Notes: generated from the sequence alone by a model not told the origin. Counted from the first letter of the stretch, positions 12,618-22,161 are shown. The stretch: 64,000 bases of DNA from Fibrobacter sp. UBA4309 (GCF_002395745.1 NZ_DGUN01000051.1:62001-126000), one strand, 5' to 3'. A program made the numbers and translations.

Positions 12618-14684
12618 TTACCTTACTTGTACACGCTGGAGCCTGGATTGTCCCCTGTCACGAACCATGTATACCCCGCGGGCAAACCCTTCCCGTGCAA
12701 GCGCTCTGGATATCGTTTCGCCCCGCAGTTCCACGCGGCCCATGTACTGACCCAGAAGTCCGTAGACATCGAACGTGGTCTGTGCATGCACATCGAGGTG
12801 CATATCCTTCGCGATGGAAATCGTGCCGTTCGGGTCGGTAAACTGCAACCAGTCCACATTCAGGTAGCCGCCCGTAATGAGCAACTTGAGTACGTGTTCG
12901 CCTTTCTTGAGTTCCACGGAGCCCACATCGACAACCTTGTAGGTGGTGAAAACGGAATCCACTTTTTCGAACGTAATCGCATCCGTAATCGCTTTGTCGT
13001 CAACAAACAGCTGCATACCGGCAGTTTCGAACGCAGTCGCGACGTTCGCAGTGATATCGTACTTGGCATCCGCCGTGACATTGACGGTGTACTCCACCCA
13101 TTCGCCTTCGTTGGTGTAGCCGATGGCGTAGCCCGTGCAGGCCACTTCGCCGCACTTGGAATCGCTAATGTCAACGACGTCGACTTCGTCTTCGCGGTAG
13201 GCCTTGCCCTGATTTTCGCGGTCGTTGTCGTAGAAGGCCTTGTTGTGGCCGCCTTCGTCGTAGTTTTCCGCCTCGATCTTGCCCGGAATTGTCGCCGGCT
13301 TGTCGTTGTAAGCCGTCTGCGGAACGGCAGTCTTTTCGCTTTCCATGTACCAGTAGTCAAAATCGAAACCGCCCTGTTTGACGACAAAGAACAGGTCGTC
13401 GACGCCGGCGGCATCGGTCACGTCGAAGGTATGTTCTTCCCAAGCAGAACTAGACGGGATATTCATGGACGCAAGGAGTGCGCCGTTTTCGGAACCGGCA
13501 TGGAGTTCAAGCTTGCCGCCGTTACCCCTGGTGCAAACGATAATGCGGTCGGCACCGTCGCCCATGTCAACAGAACGCACCTTGGTATAGAATCCGCTGT
13601 TCATTTTGGTGAGGAAGACATTGCCGTATTCGGCACCGACATGTTCGATGATGGTGTAGCCGCCCGACGTATTGACAGTCATGCCGCCAACCCAAGCCTT
13701 GGTTTCGGCTTCCACGCGCACGAACGGGTCAAGGTTCTTGATGGGCTTTACGACGCCATTGTTGGTGGCGCGGATCGTGGGAATGGTACCGTCGGCATTC
13801 CAGGTGAATTCTTCGATGGCAGTAGAACGGCTGTAGCCGCCGCCCTTCACGTTCTTCTGGTTGTGATAGAAGAAGAAGCTGCGGCCCTTAAAGTCGACAA
13901 TGCCGGAGTGGACGGTGAACGCGGCACCCGGTTCGTTTTTCGGCATAATGACGCCCTTATAGGTCCAGGGGCCCGTCGGGGAATCGCTCCAGGAATAGTC
14001 AATAGATTCGGGAATGCCGCCGGCGGCGTAAATCATGTAATATTTTTTGCCGCGCTTGTGAATCCATGGGCCTTCGGTATACTTGCCGTTAAAGGTGCTC
14101 ATGTCGGAGACCTTGATTTCGCTTGCGCATTCAATCATGTTCTCCTTGAGGGGGCAATAATAAAGCTTCGGGTTACCCCAGTAGAGCCATGCCTGGCCAT
14201 CGTCGTCAATAAACACGGTGGGGTCGATGTAGTCCCAGTTGGGACCCGCCAGGTGCTTGCCGTTCAGGGCATCCTTGAAGGGGCCTTCCTTCTTGTCGGA
14301 CACGGCCACGTTGACGGCGCGGCCGCCGCGGGTGGATTCCACGGTCACGTAATAATAGTACTTGTCATTGCGGCGAATGCATTGAGACGCCCAGTCGCCG
14401 TTTTTCTTGGCAGAACCGTTAAAGTCGCCCGCTTCCAGAATGAGGGTGTTCATGTCGGTCCAGTTCACCATATCCGTGGTGCAGGAGACGCGCCAGCCGT
14501 GCATCGTGAAGAAACTGCCACCCTCGTCGTTGCCGGAATAGGTGCAAAGCGTATCGCCAAACACCACAGGCGCCGGGTCCGGAGAATAATATGTCTGGAT
14601 AAGCGGGTTTTCGGCCATGGCAGAGGAGCAGAGCCCCAAAACGAGCAAAGCCGACGACAATTTCAAATTCTTTCCTATCCTCAT
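12618..14684 (-). CDS. Secreted GH43 arabinofuranosidase/xylosidase with two CBM6-type modules
   Basis: Inverting five-bladed-propeller glycosidase that most likely removes arabinose or xylose from arabinoxylan. The 688-residue product has a signal peptide (about 1-24), a GH43 domain (about 25-340) with the general base in YYSPDPAPVV, the pKa-modulating Asp in YIDPTVFIDDDG and the acid Glu in YTEGPWIHK, a first beta-sandwich (about 350-485, CBM6-like, VRVEAETKAW), a second CBM6 (about 495-620, GKIEAENYDEGG) and a C-terminal module (FDVYGLLGQYMGRV ... GVYMVRDRGQ). AAAGGG lies upstream of the ATG at 14684. It resembles the GH43-CBM6-CBM6 enzymes described from Fibrobacter hemicellulose clusters. 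Exact specificity cannot be read from sequence. Confidence 0.9.
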   Translation of the reverse strand: MRIGKNLKLSSALLVLGLCSSAMAENPLIQTYYSPDPAPVVFGDTLCTYSGNDEGGSFFTMHGWRVSCTTDMVNWTDMNTLILEAGDFNGSAKKNGDWASQCIRRNDKYYYYVTVESTRGGRAVNVAVSDKKEGPFKDALNGKHLAGPNWDYIDPTVFIDDDGQAWLYWGNPKLYYCPLKENMIECASEIKVSDMSTFNGKYTEGPWIHKRGKKYYMIYAAGGIPESIDYSWSDSPTGPWTYKGVIMPKNEPGAAFTVHSGIVDFKGRSFFFYHNQKNVKGGGYSRSTAIEEFTWNADGTIPTIRATNNGVVKPIKNLDPFVRVEAETKAWVGGMTVNTSGGYTIIEHVGAEYGNVFLTKMNSGFYTKVRSVDMGDGADRIIVCTRGNGGKLELHAGSENGALLASMNIPSSSAWEEHTFDVTDAAGVDDLFFVVKQGGFDFDYWYMESEKTAVPQTAYNDKPATIPGKIEAENYDEGGHNKAFYDNDRENQGKAYREDEVDVVDISDSKCGEVACTGYAIGYTNEGEWVEYTVNVTADAKYDITANVATAFETAGMQLFVDDKAITDAITFEKVDSVFTTYKVVDVGSVELKKGEHVLKLLITGGYLNVDWLQFTDPNGTISIAKDMHLDVHAQTTFDVYGLLGQYMGRVELRGETISRALAREGFARGVYMVRDRGQSRLQRVQVR

Positions 14685-14733
14685 TGTTACATCCCTTTCG
14701 CTAGAAAAAAGCGTTTTTTCCAACCCACCATGA

Positions 14734-14799
14734 TAAAAATACCCCCAAAAACGGGGGTTTTTCACCTCAGAAAGCCACTTCGCATGGACAAGTTATCAA
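14734..14799 (-). promoter_or_regulatory. Regulon operator and -10 box for GH43 (12618-14684)
   Basis: Operator at 14785-14799 (minus strand TTGATAACTTGTCCA), 43 bp gap, -10 box TATTTTTA at 14734-14741. A CCCCC/GGGGG hairpin ends at the -10 box. Confidence 0.78.
14742..14758 (-). terminator. Hairpin whose T-rich tail is the next gene's -10 box
   Basis: CCCCC-GTTTTT-GGGGG followed on the minus strand by TATTTTTAT. It would terminate the GH141-like transcript, while the T run doubles as the -10 box of the GH43 gene. Confidence 0.55.
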
Positions 14800-14807
14800 A
14801 GGGCGGC

Positions 14808-17441
14808 CTACTTCACCTGCACCCGGAGCGCCTTGCCATGGCCCGACCCGCGAACGATGTAGATGCCGTTCGCAAATCCGGCCAATTTCAGGGTTTCTCC
14901 CAGGTTCTTGCCCTTGCTGTTTTCAACACGCCCGAGAAGTCGGCCATTTGCGCCGTACACCTTGAGCGAGCGGTCCATATTCGGCATAAAGTCCATGTTG
15001 TACGCAACACTCTTGATGCCAGTGAGTTCTTCCTTGGTGAGAGCGAACTGGATCCAGTCGAGGTTCACGTAACTGCCGGTAAACAGGATGCGAAGCACGT
15101 GGTCGCCCTTCGCGATTTCGGAGGTTTCGCCTTCCACGAACCCGTAGGTGTTCCAGTCTTCGCCCTGCGGCACCGCGATGGTATCGGTAACGGCCTTGCC
15201 GTCGATGAGCAGCATGAAACTACCGCCTTCGAGGCCTGTTGCGACATTCGCGCGGAACACGAACTTGCCCGCAATGACGGAGTTCACGGTGTATTCGACC
15301 CATTCGCCAGCCTGCGTGTAACCGACGGCATAGCCGTTGCAATCCTGGGTCATGGCGGAATCGGAACAGTCTAGACCCACAACATCCACGCCGTCTTCGC
15401 GGTAGACTTTACCCTCGTTCACGAAGTCCTTGTCGCTGAACGAGACGCTCTGCCCGCCCATATCGTAGTCTTCGGCCTGCACAACGCCCGGGATGCTCAT
15501 CACGGCCTTGAAGGCCTCCTGTGACACAGTGTTGCTGAAATCAGCCAGCGGGATTTCCTTGATATCGCGGATGTAGCGGAAATCTTTTTCGATACCGGCA
15601 TTGTTCACGACTTCGTCGCTGTAATAGTTGTTGGACTGCTGGAGATTATTCTGACCCGCCTGATTCTGGCCCACGCCTGCAGGGGAATTCTTGAACACGT
15701 TTTCCTTCACGGTAAAACCGCTGGAGCCTTCGTCCAAGTAGATGGGCACATTCCAGTAGTCGGCCCACTTGGAAGTTCCGTTATCGTGGATATAGTTGTG
15801 CTGGATTTCGCTGCCGGTACCCTGGTTACTCAAGGTGTAAATCGGGCCGGAATCGCAAAGCAAGCGGGCAATATGGTGAATTTCGTTCCAGTTCACATGG
15901 TTATTGGTCATGGCCGTCTGGGCCTTTGTCCAGCCAAAACCGATGGAAATGCCGGAGTAGTAAGTGTAAGAGACTTCGTTATGCTCGATCACCACGTAGC
16001 GGGGGTAACCGGCGCCAATGCCCACGGCTCCCTGATGCTCATTCGTCACGTTGGTGACCAGGTTGTTCTTGACCGTATCGCGGGTGCTGATTTCGTCCTT
16101 GTCGCTAGGATTATAAGCGATATGGATTTCGGTCGTGGAGTCCTGATAGAACTTGCCAAGCATAATGCCAGCGGCACCGATTTCGAAGAAGGCGTTACCC
16201 TGGATCATGTCATCGTTAGTGCCCGAGACAAAGTCGAGGCCCGTAGCCGCAATCTGCGAGAACACGTTGCCCTGCACCAAGAAATGATGGGCATTTTCTA
16301 CGCGGAACGCCGCATCGGGGCGCCACAGCAAATACTTGTTGCTGTTCAGCTTTTCCCAGTTTCCACGGCCAGGATCCGGAAGCACGTCTACATTGAAGTT
16401 TGCCGCCTGCAAATCCAAAAAGCCTTCGTCACTGGGGCGGGTAAAGTTGGAATGGGCGAAGGTCAGGCCTTCGAAAGACATGTAGCCCACTTTGTTCTTG
16501 GTATCCTTACCCAAGACGCTGAACAAGGTATTGAGGCGAGGTGCAACCACATGGGCAGTCGCCATGCTTTCGCCTTCACGGGGCTTGTAATAAAGCGTTT
16601 GATTCTTTTCGTCCAGGTACCATTCACCCGGAGCGTCAATCAGGTCGTAGGAATTTTCCAGATAAAAGACCTGCTGCTTGGGCGGATTGCTCATGAAGGC
16701 GGTGCCGAGCATGGGGAAAGCGCGGTGGAACAGCTTGGTGCGTTCGGGATCCTTGGGAATGAGCTTTGCGGTGCCGCCGTTCACCTGAGCCTTTTCCAAG
16801 CGCAAGATGTTTTCGGACCAGGCAATCATCAAGTGGATTTCGACATCTTCGATGTTCTTGATATTCTTGACGTAGTCAGCAGAGACATCGAAGGCGCGGC
16901 CCGTAGAGTCCACCTTCGTGAGGCGCACAAAGTCGTGGTCGAAACCGCCGTTGCCTTTTTCCTTTGCATCAATCACGTTGGGGAAGCACGCACGAACCGC
17001 CTTGCGGTTGTTCACGTAGAGCTGGCGGAATCGACCGTCTACGCCTTCGGCTTTCCAGATGTTGTTCGCTTCGTCATGCAGAGTCCAGCCCGTAATGGGC
17101 ATACCGCCGGTAATCAAGGGTTTTTCGCCATCGGCCGCCTTATAGCGCACGTAGTGGCCGTCCTTACCGCCATCGGCTTCGGTGAAGTTGACAGTTGCCG
17201 GCAACGCGTAGGTGCCCTCGCGGAGAATCACCTCGATGTCGCCCGTCATAGTGCCGTTTATGGCACGCACGGCTTTTTGCGCCTGCGTAATCGTCTTGAA
17301 GGGAGCATCCTTAGTACCTTCCGCGGCATCGTTGCCCGAAGGGGACACGTAGAAGGTTGCCTGGGGGGCAGCAAGAGCCGCAGATACCATCAAGGCAGTC
17401 GCACAAATGACCGATTTCTCGGCAAGAATCCATAATCCCAT
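14808..17441 (-). CDS. Secreted right-handed beta-helix glycosidase, GH141-like, with CBM6
   Basis: The 877-residue product has a signal peptide (about 1-25), a long right-handed parallel beta-helix (about 26-660) opening with FYVSPSGNDAAEGTKDAPF and a KPLITGG-type strand as in GH141 (known members: alpha-L-fucosidase and xylanase), a CBM6 (about 680-805; VQAEDYDMGG) and a C-terminal module (LKVYGANGRLLGRV ... GIYIVRGSGHG). The ATG at 17441 has AGGAG four bases upstream; an in-frame ATG four codons earlier (17453) is the alternative. In this cluster it probably removes a side-chain sugar or cuts substituted xylan. Polysaccharide lyase or GH120 relatives are alternatives, since beta-helix proteins are hard to place by eye. 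Confidence 0.7.
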   Translation of the reverse strand: MGLWILAEKSVICATALMVSAALAAPQATFYVSPSGNDAAEGTKDAPFKTITQAQKAVRAINGTMTGDIEVILREGTYALPATVNFTEADGGKDGHYVRYKAADGEKPLITGGMPITGWTLHDEANNIWKAEGVDGRFRQLYVNNRKAVRACFPNVIDAKEKGNGGFDHDFVRLTKVDSTGRAFDVSADYVKNIKNIEDVEIHLMIAWSENILRLEKAQVNGGTAKLIPKDPERTKLFHRAFPMLGTAFMSNPPKQQVFYLENSYDLIDAPGEWYLDEKNQTLYYKPREGESMATAHVVAPRLNTLFSVLGKDTKNKVGYMSFEGLTFAHSNFTRPSDEGFLDLQAANFNVDVLPDPGRGNWEKLNSNKYLLWRPDAAFRVENAHHFLVQGNVFSQIAATGLDFVSGTNDDMIQGNAFFEIGAAGIMLGKFYQDSTTEIHIAYNPSDKDEISTRDTVKNNLVTNVTNEHQGAVGIGAGYPRYVVIEHNEVSYTYYSGISIGFGWTKAQTAMTNNHVNWNEIHHIARLLCDSGPIYTLSNQGTGSEIQHNYIHDNGTSKWADYWNVPIYLDEGSSGFTVKENVFKNSPAGVGQNQAGQNNLQQSNNYYSDEVVNNAGIEKDFRYIRDIKEIPLADFSNTVSQEAFKAVMSIPGVVQAEDYDMGGQSVSFSDKDFVNEGKVYREDGVDVVGLDCSDSAMTQDCNGYAVGYTQAGEWVEYTVNSVIAGKFVFRANVATGLEGGSFMLLIDGKAVTDTIAVPQGEDWNTYGFVEGETSEIAKGDHVLRILFTGSYVNLDWIQFALTKEELTGIKSVAYNMDFMPNMDRSLKVYGANGRLLGRVENSKGKNLGETLKLAGFANGIYIVRGSGHGKALRVQVK

Positions 17442-17483
17442 AGATCTCCTCATACACCCCTTATTGGCGTATAGTTCCGAAAC

Positions 17484-17549
17484 AAAAAATACCCTCTAAA
17501 AGAGGGTATTTCTAGGTAAAAACACTTCTTTTCATTGACAAGTTATCAA
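17484..17549 (-). promoter_or_regulatory. Regulon operator and -10 box for the GH141-like gene
   Basis: Operator at 17535-17549 (minus strand TTGATAACTTGTCAA), 43 bp gap, -10 box TATTTTTT at 17484-17491. Confidence 0.78.
17490..17510 (-). terminator. Terminator of GH5 overlapping the next -10 box
   Basis: Stem ATACCCTC/GAGGGTAT with a 5-base loop, then TTTTTTG on the minus strand. The last arm and T run are also the -10 box of the GH141-like gene. Confidence 0.65.
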
Positions 17550-17554
17550 TGGAA

Positions 17555-19216
17555 CTACTTTATGCGGTGCCCCGTCAAGTCAAAGCGCACGCCGTTCCTT
17601 TCGACAAACAGCCGGCCACCCTGCTTGCGGAGGCGCGGGGCCGAAGTCCTGGTAACGGATGCAGGCATGATTTCGTGAATTCCCAAAGTTTCTTCGCACT
17701 TTTCGCCTTCGCAGAACTTGAGCCAGTCCACGTTCACGTAGCTCCCTGCAATAGCGAGTTTCAGGATGTGTTCACCTGCCGTAAGGTCTGCTACGCCGAT
17801 ATCGACTTCCTTGTACACCGTCCATACAGTGTCGACCTTCTCGAAAGTCACCGTATCGCCAATCGCCTTGCCGTCGACAAAAAGCTGGATTTTTGATGTC
17901 TCGGATGCGGTCGCCACGTTCGCACGGATTGCGAACTTACCGCTTGTGGCGACCTTCACGCTATATTCGAGCCACTCGCCCGCCTCGGTATACCCGACGG
18001 CATAGCCCTTGCAGGCATCGCCGTTGCAGGTTGCGCCATCCAGGGTAACGACATCTACAGCATCTTCGCGGTAGGTTTCGCCCTTGTTCGCGGCATCCTT
18101 GTCGTAAAAGCTGAAGCGATTACCGCCCTTGTCGTAATTTTCGGCCTCGATTACGCCCGGAATTGCAGCAGGTTCGCCATTAAACGCCTCGCGTACGAGC
18201 GGGGTCGTCTCGACCGTATCGGCCCAGGCCATCTTCATGCGGTCCACGCCCGATTGGTTCACGATTTCGAGCTTGATATTGGCGCCTTCGCCGGTGCGCT
18301 TAGTCATGCTGTACCAGTCGCCATCGCGCAGGCCCGGCCAGTAAAAACTACCCATTTCCCATTCGCGCAATTGATCGGACATGCCGCGAATGTAGGCCGT
18401 AAAATAGTTGTTAGGCGGCTGGTTGTAATCCATGTAGTCGTAATGCACGCCATTCTTTTCGCCCGGGCCCATGGCGCCGCCCCACTCCGTACACACGGTG
18501 CGGTCGGCATACTTGCCCACCTTGCCCTTGAAGCTGTTCTTCCAGCCCTGCTCGGTGGTGATGCTCATGTTCCAGAACGTGTATTCGTGCACCGCGAAAA
18601 GGCAACCCTCGAAGCGCGGGTCGTCGGCAATATCGGGCACGTTCCACGCAAGGCCCGAGCCGTCAAGCAGAATATGGTCGCGCGGAACATCAGGGAACTT
18701 GCTCAACCACTGGGCATAAAGGTCGCGCAGTTCAGTCTTGCTGTACATGTGCGGTTCGTTGAAGATTTCAAAGTAGGCATTCGGGTGGTCGCCGTATTTT
18801 TCGACGATTTTTGCCCACATGCTCCACCAGTCATTCATATTCTTGGGGCCAGAAGGCTGTGCGGGGCCCCAGTAGCCCATCACGACACGGCCCTTGGAAA
18901 GGCCCATGTCGATAACGCCCGTGTAGGTGTCCCAGAACGTGAGGATTGTGGGTTCGTTCACCGGAATGCGCACGCTGTTGGTGCCGAACAGTTCCTGGAA
19001 CTGTCCGATAACGCGGTCTGCCACCACCGATGCCGACTGGTAATTGTCCGAAAGGCTCATGCCCGAAAGAACGAGCACGCCAGAGACGAAATTGTCGCGT
19101 TTGTCCGCCCAGTTTACACCGCGGAACTGGCTCGTAACCGCGAAAGAACTCACCGCCGAAAGTGCGGTTGCAATCAAAACGGAACAGGCGATTCGCCTAT
19201 ACTTGATTCCAAACAT
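17555..19216 (-). CDS. Secreted GH5 endo-glycanase with CBM6 and short FDLTGHR tail
   Basis: Retaining endo-acting enzyme of family GH5 (cellulase, xylanase or mannanase cannot be separated by eye). The 553-residue product has a signal peptide (about 1-27), a TIM barrel (about 28-345) with acid/base E154 in FEIFNEPH and nucleophile E244 in VCTEWGGAMG, and a CBM6 (about 360-495; GVIEAENYDKGG). It ends with a different tail (about 510-553): APRLRKQGGRLFV, then RFDLTGHRIK, shared only with the GH27 gene here. Two start codons lie two codons apart; the inner ATG (19216) has AAGGAG seven bases upstream and gives the MFGIK start shared with the next three genes. Confidence 0.88.
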   Translation of the reverse strand: MFGIKYRRIACSVLIATALSAVSSFAVTSQFRGVNWADKRDNFVSGVLVLSGMSLSDNYQSASVVADRVIGQFQELFGTNSVRIPVNEPTILTFWDTYTGVIDMGLSKGRVVMGYWGPAQPSGPKNMNDWWSMWAKIVEKYGDHPNAYFEIFNEPHMYSKTELRDLYAQWLSKFPDVPRDHILLDGSGLAWNVPDIADDPRFEGCLFAVHEYTFWNMSITTEQGWKNSFKGKVGKYADRTVCTEWGGAMGPGEKNGVHYDYMDYNQPPNNYFTAYIRGMSDQLREWEMGSFYWPGLRDGDWYSMTKRTGEGANIKLEIVNQSGVDRMKMAWADTVETTPLVREAFNGEPAAIPGVIEAENYDKGGNRFSFYDKDAANKGETYREDAVDVVTLDGATCNGDACKGYAVGYTEAGEWLEYSVKVATSGKFAIRANVATASETSKIQLFVDGKAIGDTVTFEKVDTVWTVYKEVDIGVADLTAGEHILKLAIAGSYVNVDWLKFCEGEKCEETLGIHEIMPASVTRTSAPRLRKQGGRLFVERNGVRFDLTGHRIK

Positions 19217-19252
19217 CTTCATACTCCTTGTTCCTGCCCCCAGGCAACAACT

Positions 19253-19319
19253 ATAAAATATCTTTTACAAGCCTTCAAAAGAACCCCCTGCGGGGGGATT
19301 CTTATGGACAGAATGTCAA
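19253..19319 (-). promoter_or_regulatory. Regulon operator and -10 box for GH5
   Basis: Operator at 19305-19319 (minus strand TTGACATTCTGTCCA), gap 44 bp, -10 box TATTTTAT at 19253-19260. The operator overlaps the stop codon of the preceding GH127 gene. Confidence 0.7.
19284..19297 (-). terminator. Terminator of GH127 inside the operator-promoter gap
   Basis: Short G/C stem CCCCC/GGGGG followed on the minus strand by TTCTTTTG, located between the operator and -10 box of the GH5 gene. Confidence 0.6.
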
Positions 19320-22009
19320 AAGCCGCCCTTCCTGAACAGCGTAGAAGCATAGCTGAAGCCATCGCGTTGGATTTTCAGGATATACGTGCCGTTACCGAGC
19401 CCCGCAATACCGATACCAAAGCTGGACTGACCTGCCGGAAGCGCAACGGATTTTACCAGGCGTCCGTTCATCGCATAAATTCTTGCGGCAAAGCCCTGCG
19501 AAAGTGCCGTTGCGGAAGCAATTTGCAACTCGTCACCCATCACGCGCGCCTTCAAGTCGGGGTGCGCGGGCGCAGTAACCGTCGTCGGAAAGGCATCCGT
19601 CACTTCGGGCTTGGGCTTGTTGCGGAGCAGTCGCACGCCGTAGAGGCCGCCCACCATGTTGCCCGCACCCGCCTTGAACGTCACGCGGACTTCTTTTTTG
19701 CCCTTGATCATGGCGTCGGGAATCGCGTAGATTTCGTTCACGAATTCCTTCTTGTTCCACTTGCCTTCGATGCTTTCGGTCGCAAGTTTTTCGCCATCGA
19801 TCATAATGTCAAACGTACGCGAGCAGGATTCGTTGCCCCAGTAGCGAACCATAAGGCTCAAGGAATCTTCGCTATTGGTTTCGAGCACGTAGCTAATAGA
19901 GCCACCGTCGCCCGCATTGCACTTACCCGCGTCGCGGTAGAATTCACCGTTTGCCGTGCCAGAGGTCGTATTTTCGGTTTTCATCTGGTGGTCCACTTCG
20001 GGCTGCTGCTCGCCAGGCGCTACTTTATCTACAGTCTTCTCGTCAAGCGCCAACGCTTCTTCCTGTTCCTTTTTCAAGCGTTCCAGAATCGAGGGGTCGG
20101 TAAGTACCATCCAGTACATCATGTAGCGGGCATCATGCACTTCGTAGAACGGCTCCAGCAACAAGTTTGCGTCCTTCTTGTTCGCAAAAAGGTAGGGCGC
20201 CTTGAAGTGCATCGGCTCGCCCTTCACGGGTTCCACTTTTGAAGGGATATCTTCCTTCTTGCTCGCCAACATGGGGGCCTGATCCAGGGATTCAAGCGCT
20301 CCCGACGCGATATGGCTCCAGCGTCCGTCATCGGCAACGAGGCCGTTCAGGTTCGCAGTCCCCGTCTTTGCGGAAAGCACGATGGGGCCATGCATAAGCG
20401 CCACGTAGTCAGAAACATTCGGGAGTTCTTCCACGTGCGTGTACATCGGGAACAGCACCTCGATCACGTCGCCGGACTTCCAGGACTTACCCGCAGAAAC
20501 GTAGCTCGACGGGTCTGATTTCTTCACGACGGTATCGCCGTTCACGATGACCTTGAAGGCGTCTTCCTTCACCCAGTACGGATGGCGGATCTTCATGTCG
20601 AAACTACCGCTTCCCGTAATGGTAAACTTTGCGCTTTCGCCCTTCGGAAATTCGGTTTCCTGCTTGATCTTGACGCCCTTCGCCTTCCAGTTCAAAAGCG
20701 ATGCACTAAACAAGTTCACGTACAGGTCATCGCCATCCTTCGTGTAAATGAACTGGTTGTACTTCGCGGGGTTTTCCATACCCGAGCCCACGCAACACCA
20801 CATGGCGGCATTCACCTTGGAATACACCCGATAATGACGGGGACGTGCTGGAGTGAAGTACACGTACCCGCCATGTTTCGGGTGTATAGTAGAAAGGATA
20901 TGGTTGAATAAAGCGCGCTCATAGAAATCCGCCTGTTTGGCGCCGTGGTCCATGTTGAACAGGCGCTCCGTCAGCTTGAGCATATTGTAGGTGTTGCAAG
21001 ATTCGGGTCCTTCGCGTTCTTCCACGTACTTCTTGTGGTTGTCGAAAGACGGGAAATGTTCCGAAATACTGTTGCCACCAATCGCGATGCTCCTCTTGTT
21101 CACGACGCGGTCCCAAAAATACTCGGAGCCCTTCACGTAAGTCTGGTCCCCCGAAAGTTCCGCGATACGCGCAAAGCCCACTACCTTCGGCACTTGCGTG
21201 TTCGCGTGAACATTCGTGAGGTTGTCGTTATTTGCCGACATCGCATTCAAAAGCCACTTGTGCGACCAGCGCTTGGCCTCGTTCAAGTACTTCGTATTCT
21301 TGGTAAGCGCATAGGCATCGGCATAGACCTCCGCCATGCCGCCATGTTCCGTACCGAGCATGGATTCCATCTTGGAATCGTTGAGCCCGCCCGTAATGGT
21401 AAGCCCCCAGTCACAAAGAGCAAGGAACATCGTCTTCGCCTGCTCGTAGCCCGCATAGATGTAGGCATCACGAAGGCCCGCAAAAAGCTTGTGGATGTTG
21501 TACCAGGGGACCCAATAGCCGTTCTGCGCACCGGCATTGCCGCTCTTCATGCTGAGCCACATCTTTTTGCCGTTGGGCACGCCGCTAATGTAGCCCTTGA
21601 AATTATTGTCCTTGGAATTCTGGTCCTGGATAGTCTTGAGCTCGCTCAGAACGTACTCCAGACGCTCTTTTACCAACTCGTCACCGCTTGCCGCATAGTG
21701 CATCGCCAAGGCGCTCAGGTAATGGCCCAGCACGTGGCCATCGAGGCCCGCCCAGTTCGGGAACTTGGAAGCCTTCGGACGCATTCCCGCCTCTTCGTAA
21801 AACGGGGCAAGCAGGCGGTCCGTATCGTAGCTGAGCAGCGTTTCCACGTTCAGGTCCTGACGGTCCTTCAGGGGCCCGCCAAGCAACTGCACGTCGCCCA
21901 GCGCGAACATGTCGGGGTAAAGCAAGTCTTGCGCCAAGCCCTGCGAAACAGCGCTCCCCAATACAGCGAGAACGATGCCGGCGAACCGATCCATCTTAAA
22001 TCCAAACAT
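19316..22009 (-). CDS. Secreted GH127-type beta-L-arabinofuranosidase
   Basis: Retaining arabinofuranosidase (former DUF1680) that uses a zinc-bound cysteine as nucleophile. The 897-residue product has a signal peptide (about 1-27), an (alpha/alpha)6 barrel and beta-sandwiches. The zinc ligands known from HypBA1 are visible in the same order: E336 and C338 in PESC, and C405-C406 in WCCVGSGMEN. A beta-sandwich of the DUF6805 type (about 710-830) and a tail like a type-9 sorting domain (IYAMNGRLVKSV ... NGTYILKIQRDG) follow. No CBM6 was seen. The ATG at 22009 gives an MFGFK start; AAGGA lies 11 bases upstream. The stop overlaps the next gene's operator. GH146 is a close alternative family. Confidence 0.88.
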   Translation of the reverse strand: MFGFKMDRFAGIVLAVLGSAVSQGLAQDLLYPDMFALGDVQLLGGPLKDRQDLNVETLLSYDTDRLLAPFYEEAGMRPKASKFPNWAGLDGHVLGHYLSALAMHYAASGDELVKERLEYVLSELKTIQDQNSKDNNFKGYISGVPNGKKMWLSMKSGNAGAQNGYWVPWYNIHKLFAGLRDAYIYAGYEQAKTMFLALCDWGLTITGGLNDSKMESMLGTEHGGMAEVYADAYALTKNTKYLNEAKRWSHKWLLNAMSANNDNLTNVHANTQVPKVVGFARIAELSGDQTYVKGSEYFWDRVVNKRSIAIGGNSISEHFPSFDNHKKYVEEREGPESCNTYNMLKLTERLFNMDHGAKQADFYERALFNHILSTIHPKHGGYVYFTPARPRHYRVYSKVNAAMWCCVGSGMENPAKYNQFIYTKDGDDLYVNLFSASLLNWKAKGVKIKQETEFPKGESAKFTITGSGSFDMKIRHPYWVKEDAFKVIVNGDTVVKKSDPSSYVSAGKSWKSGDVIEVLFPMYTHVEELPNVSDYVALMHGPIVLSAKTGTANLNGLVADDGRWSHIASGALESLDQAPMLASKKEDIPSKVEPVKGEPMHFKAPYLFANKKDANLLLEPFYEVHDARYMMYWMVLTDPSILERLKKEQEEALALDEKTVDKVAPGEQQPEVDHQMKTENTTSGTANGEFYRDAGKCNAGDGGSISYVLETNSEDSLSLMVRYWGNESCSRTFDIMIDGEKLATESIEGKWNKKEFVNEIYAIPDAMIKGKKEVRVTFKAGAGNMVGGLYGVRLLRNKPKPEVTDAFPTTVTAPAHPDLKARVMGDELQIASATALSQGFAARIYAMNGRLVKSVALPAGQSSFGIGIAGLGNGTYILKIQRDGFSYASTLFRKGGF

Positions 22010-22046
22010 CTTATACCATCCTTTCCCTATGTCCATGCACCCATAT

Positions 22047-22112
22047 AAAAAATAGTCCCGATCACAGGCGAAAAACACCCCTTCGGGAGTTTTACTTTTG
22101 ACAAGATTGCAA
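22047..22112 (-). promoter_or_regulatory. Regulon operator and -10 box for GH127
   Basis: Operator at 22098-22112 (minus strand TTGCAATCTTGTCAA, one deviation in the left half), 43 bp gap, -10 box TATTTTTT at 22047-22054. Confidence 0.68.
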
Positions 22113-22135
22113 AAGCTAAAAAGCACAAAAAAAAA

Positions 22136-22161
22136 GTTTCCCGTCATTGCCGACGGGAAAC
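22136..22161 (-). terminator. Terminator of GH27
   Basis: Stem GTTTCCCGTC/GACGGGAAAC with a 6-base loop; the minus strand continues with a run of ten T. Confidence 0.9.
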
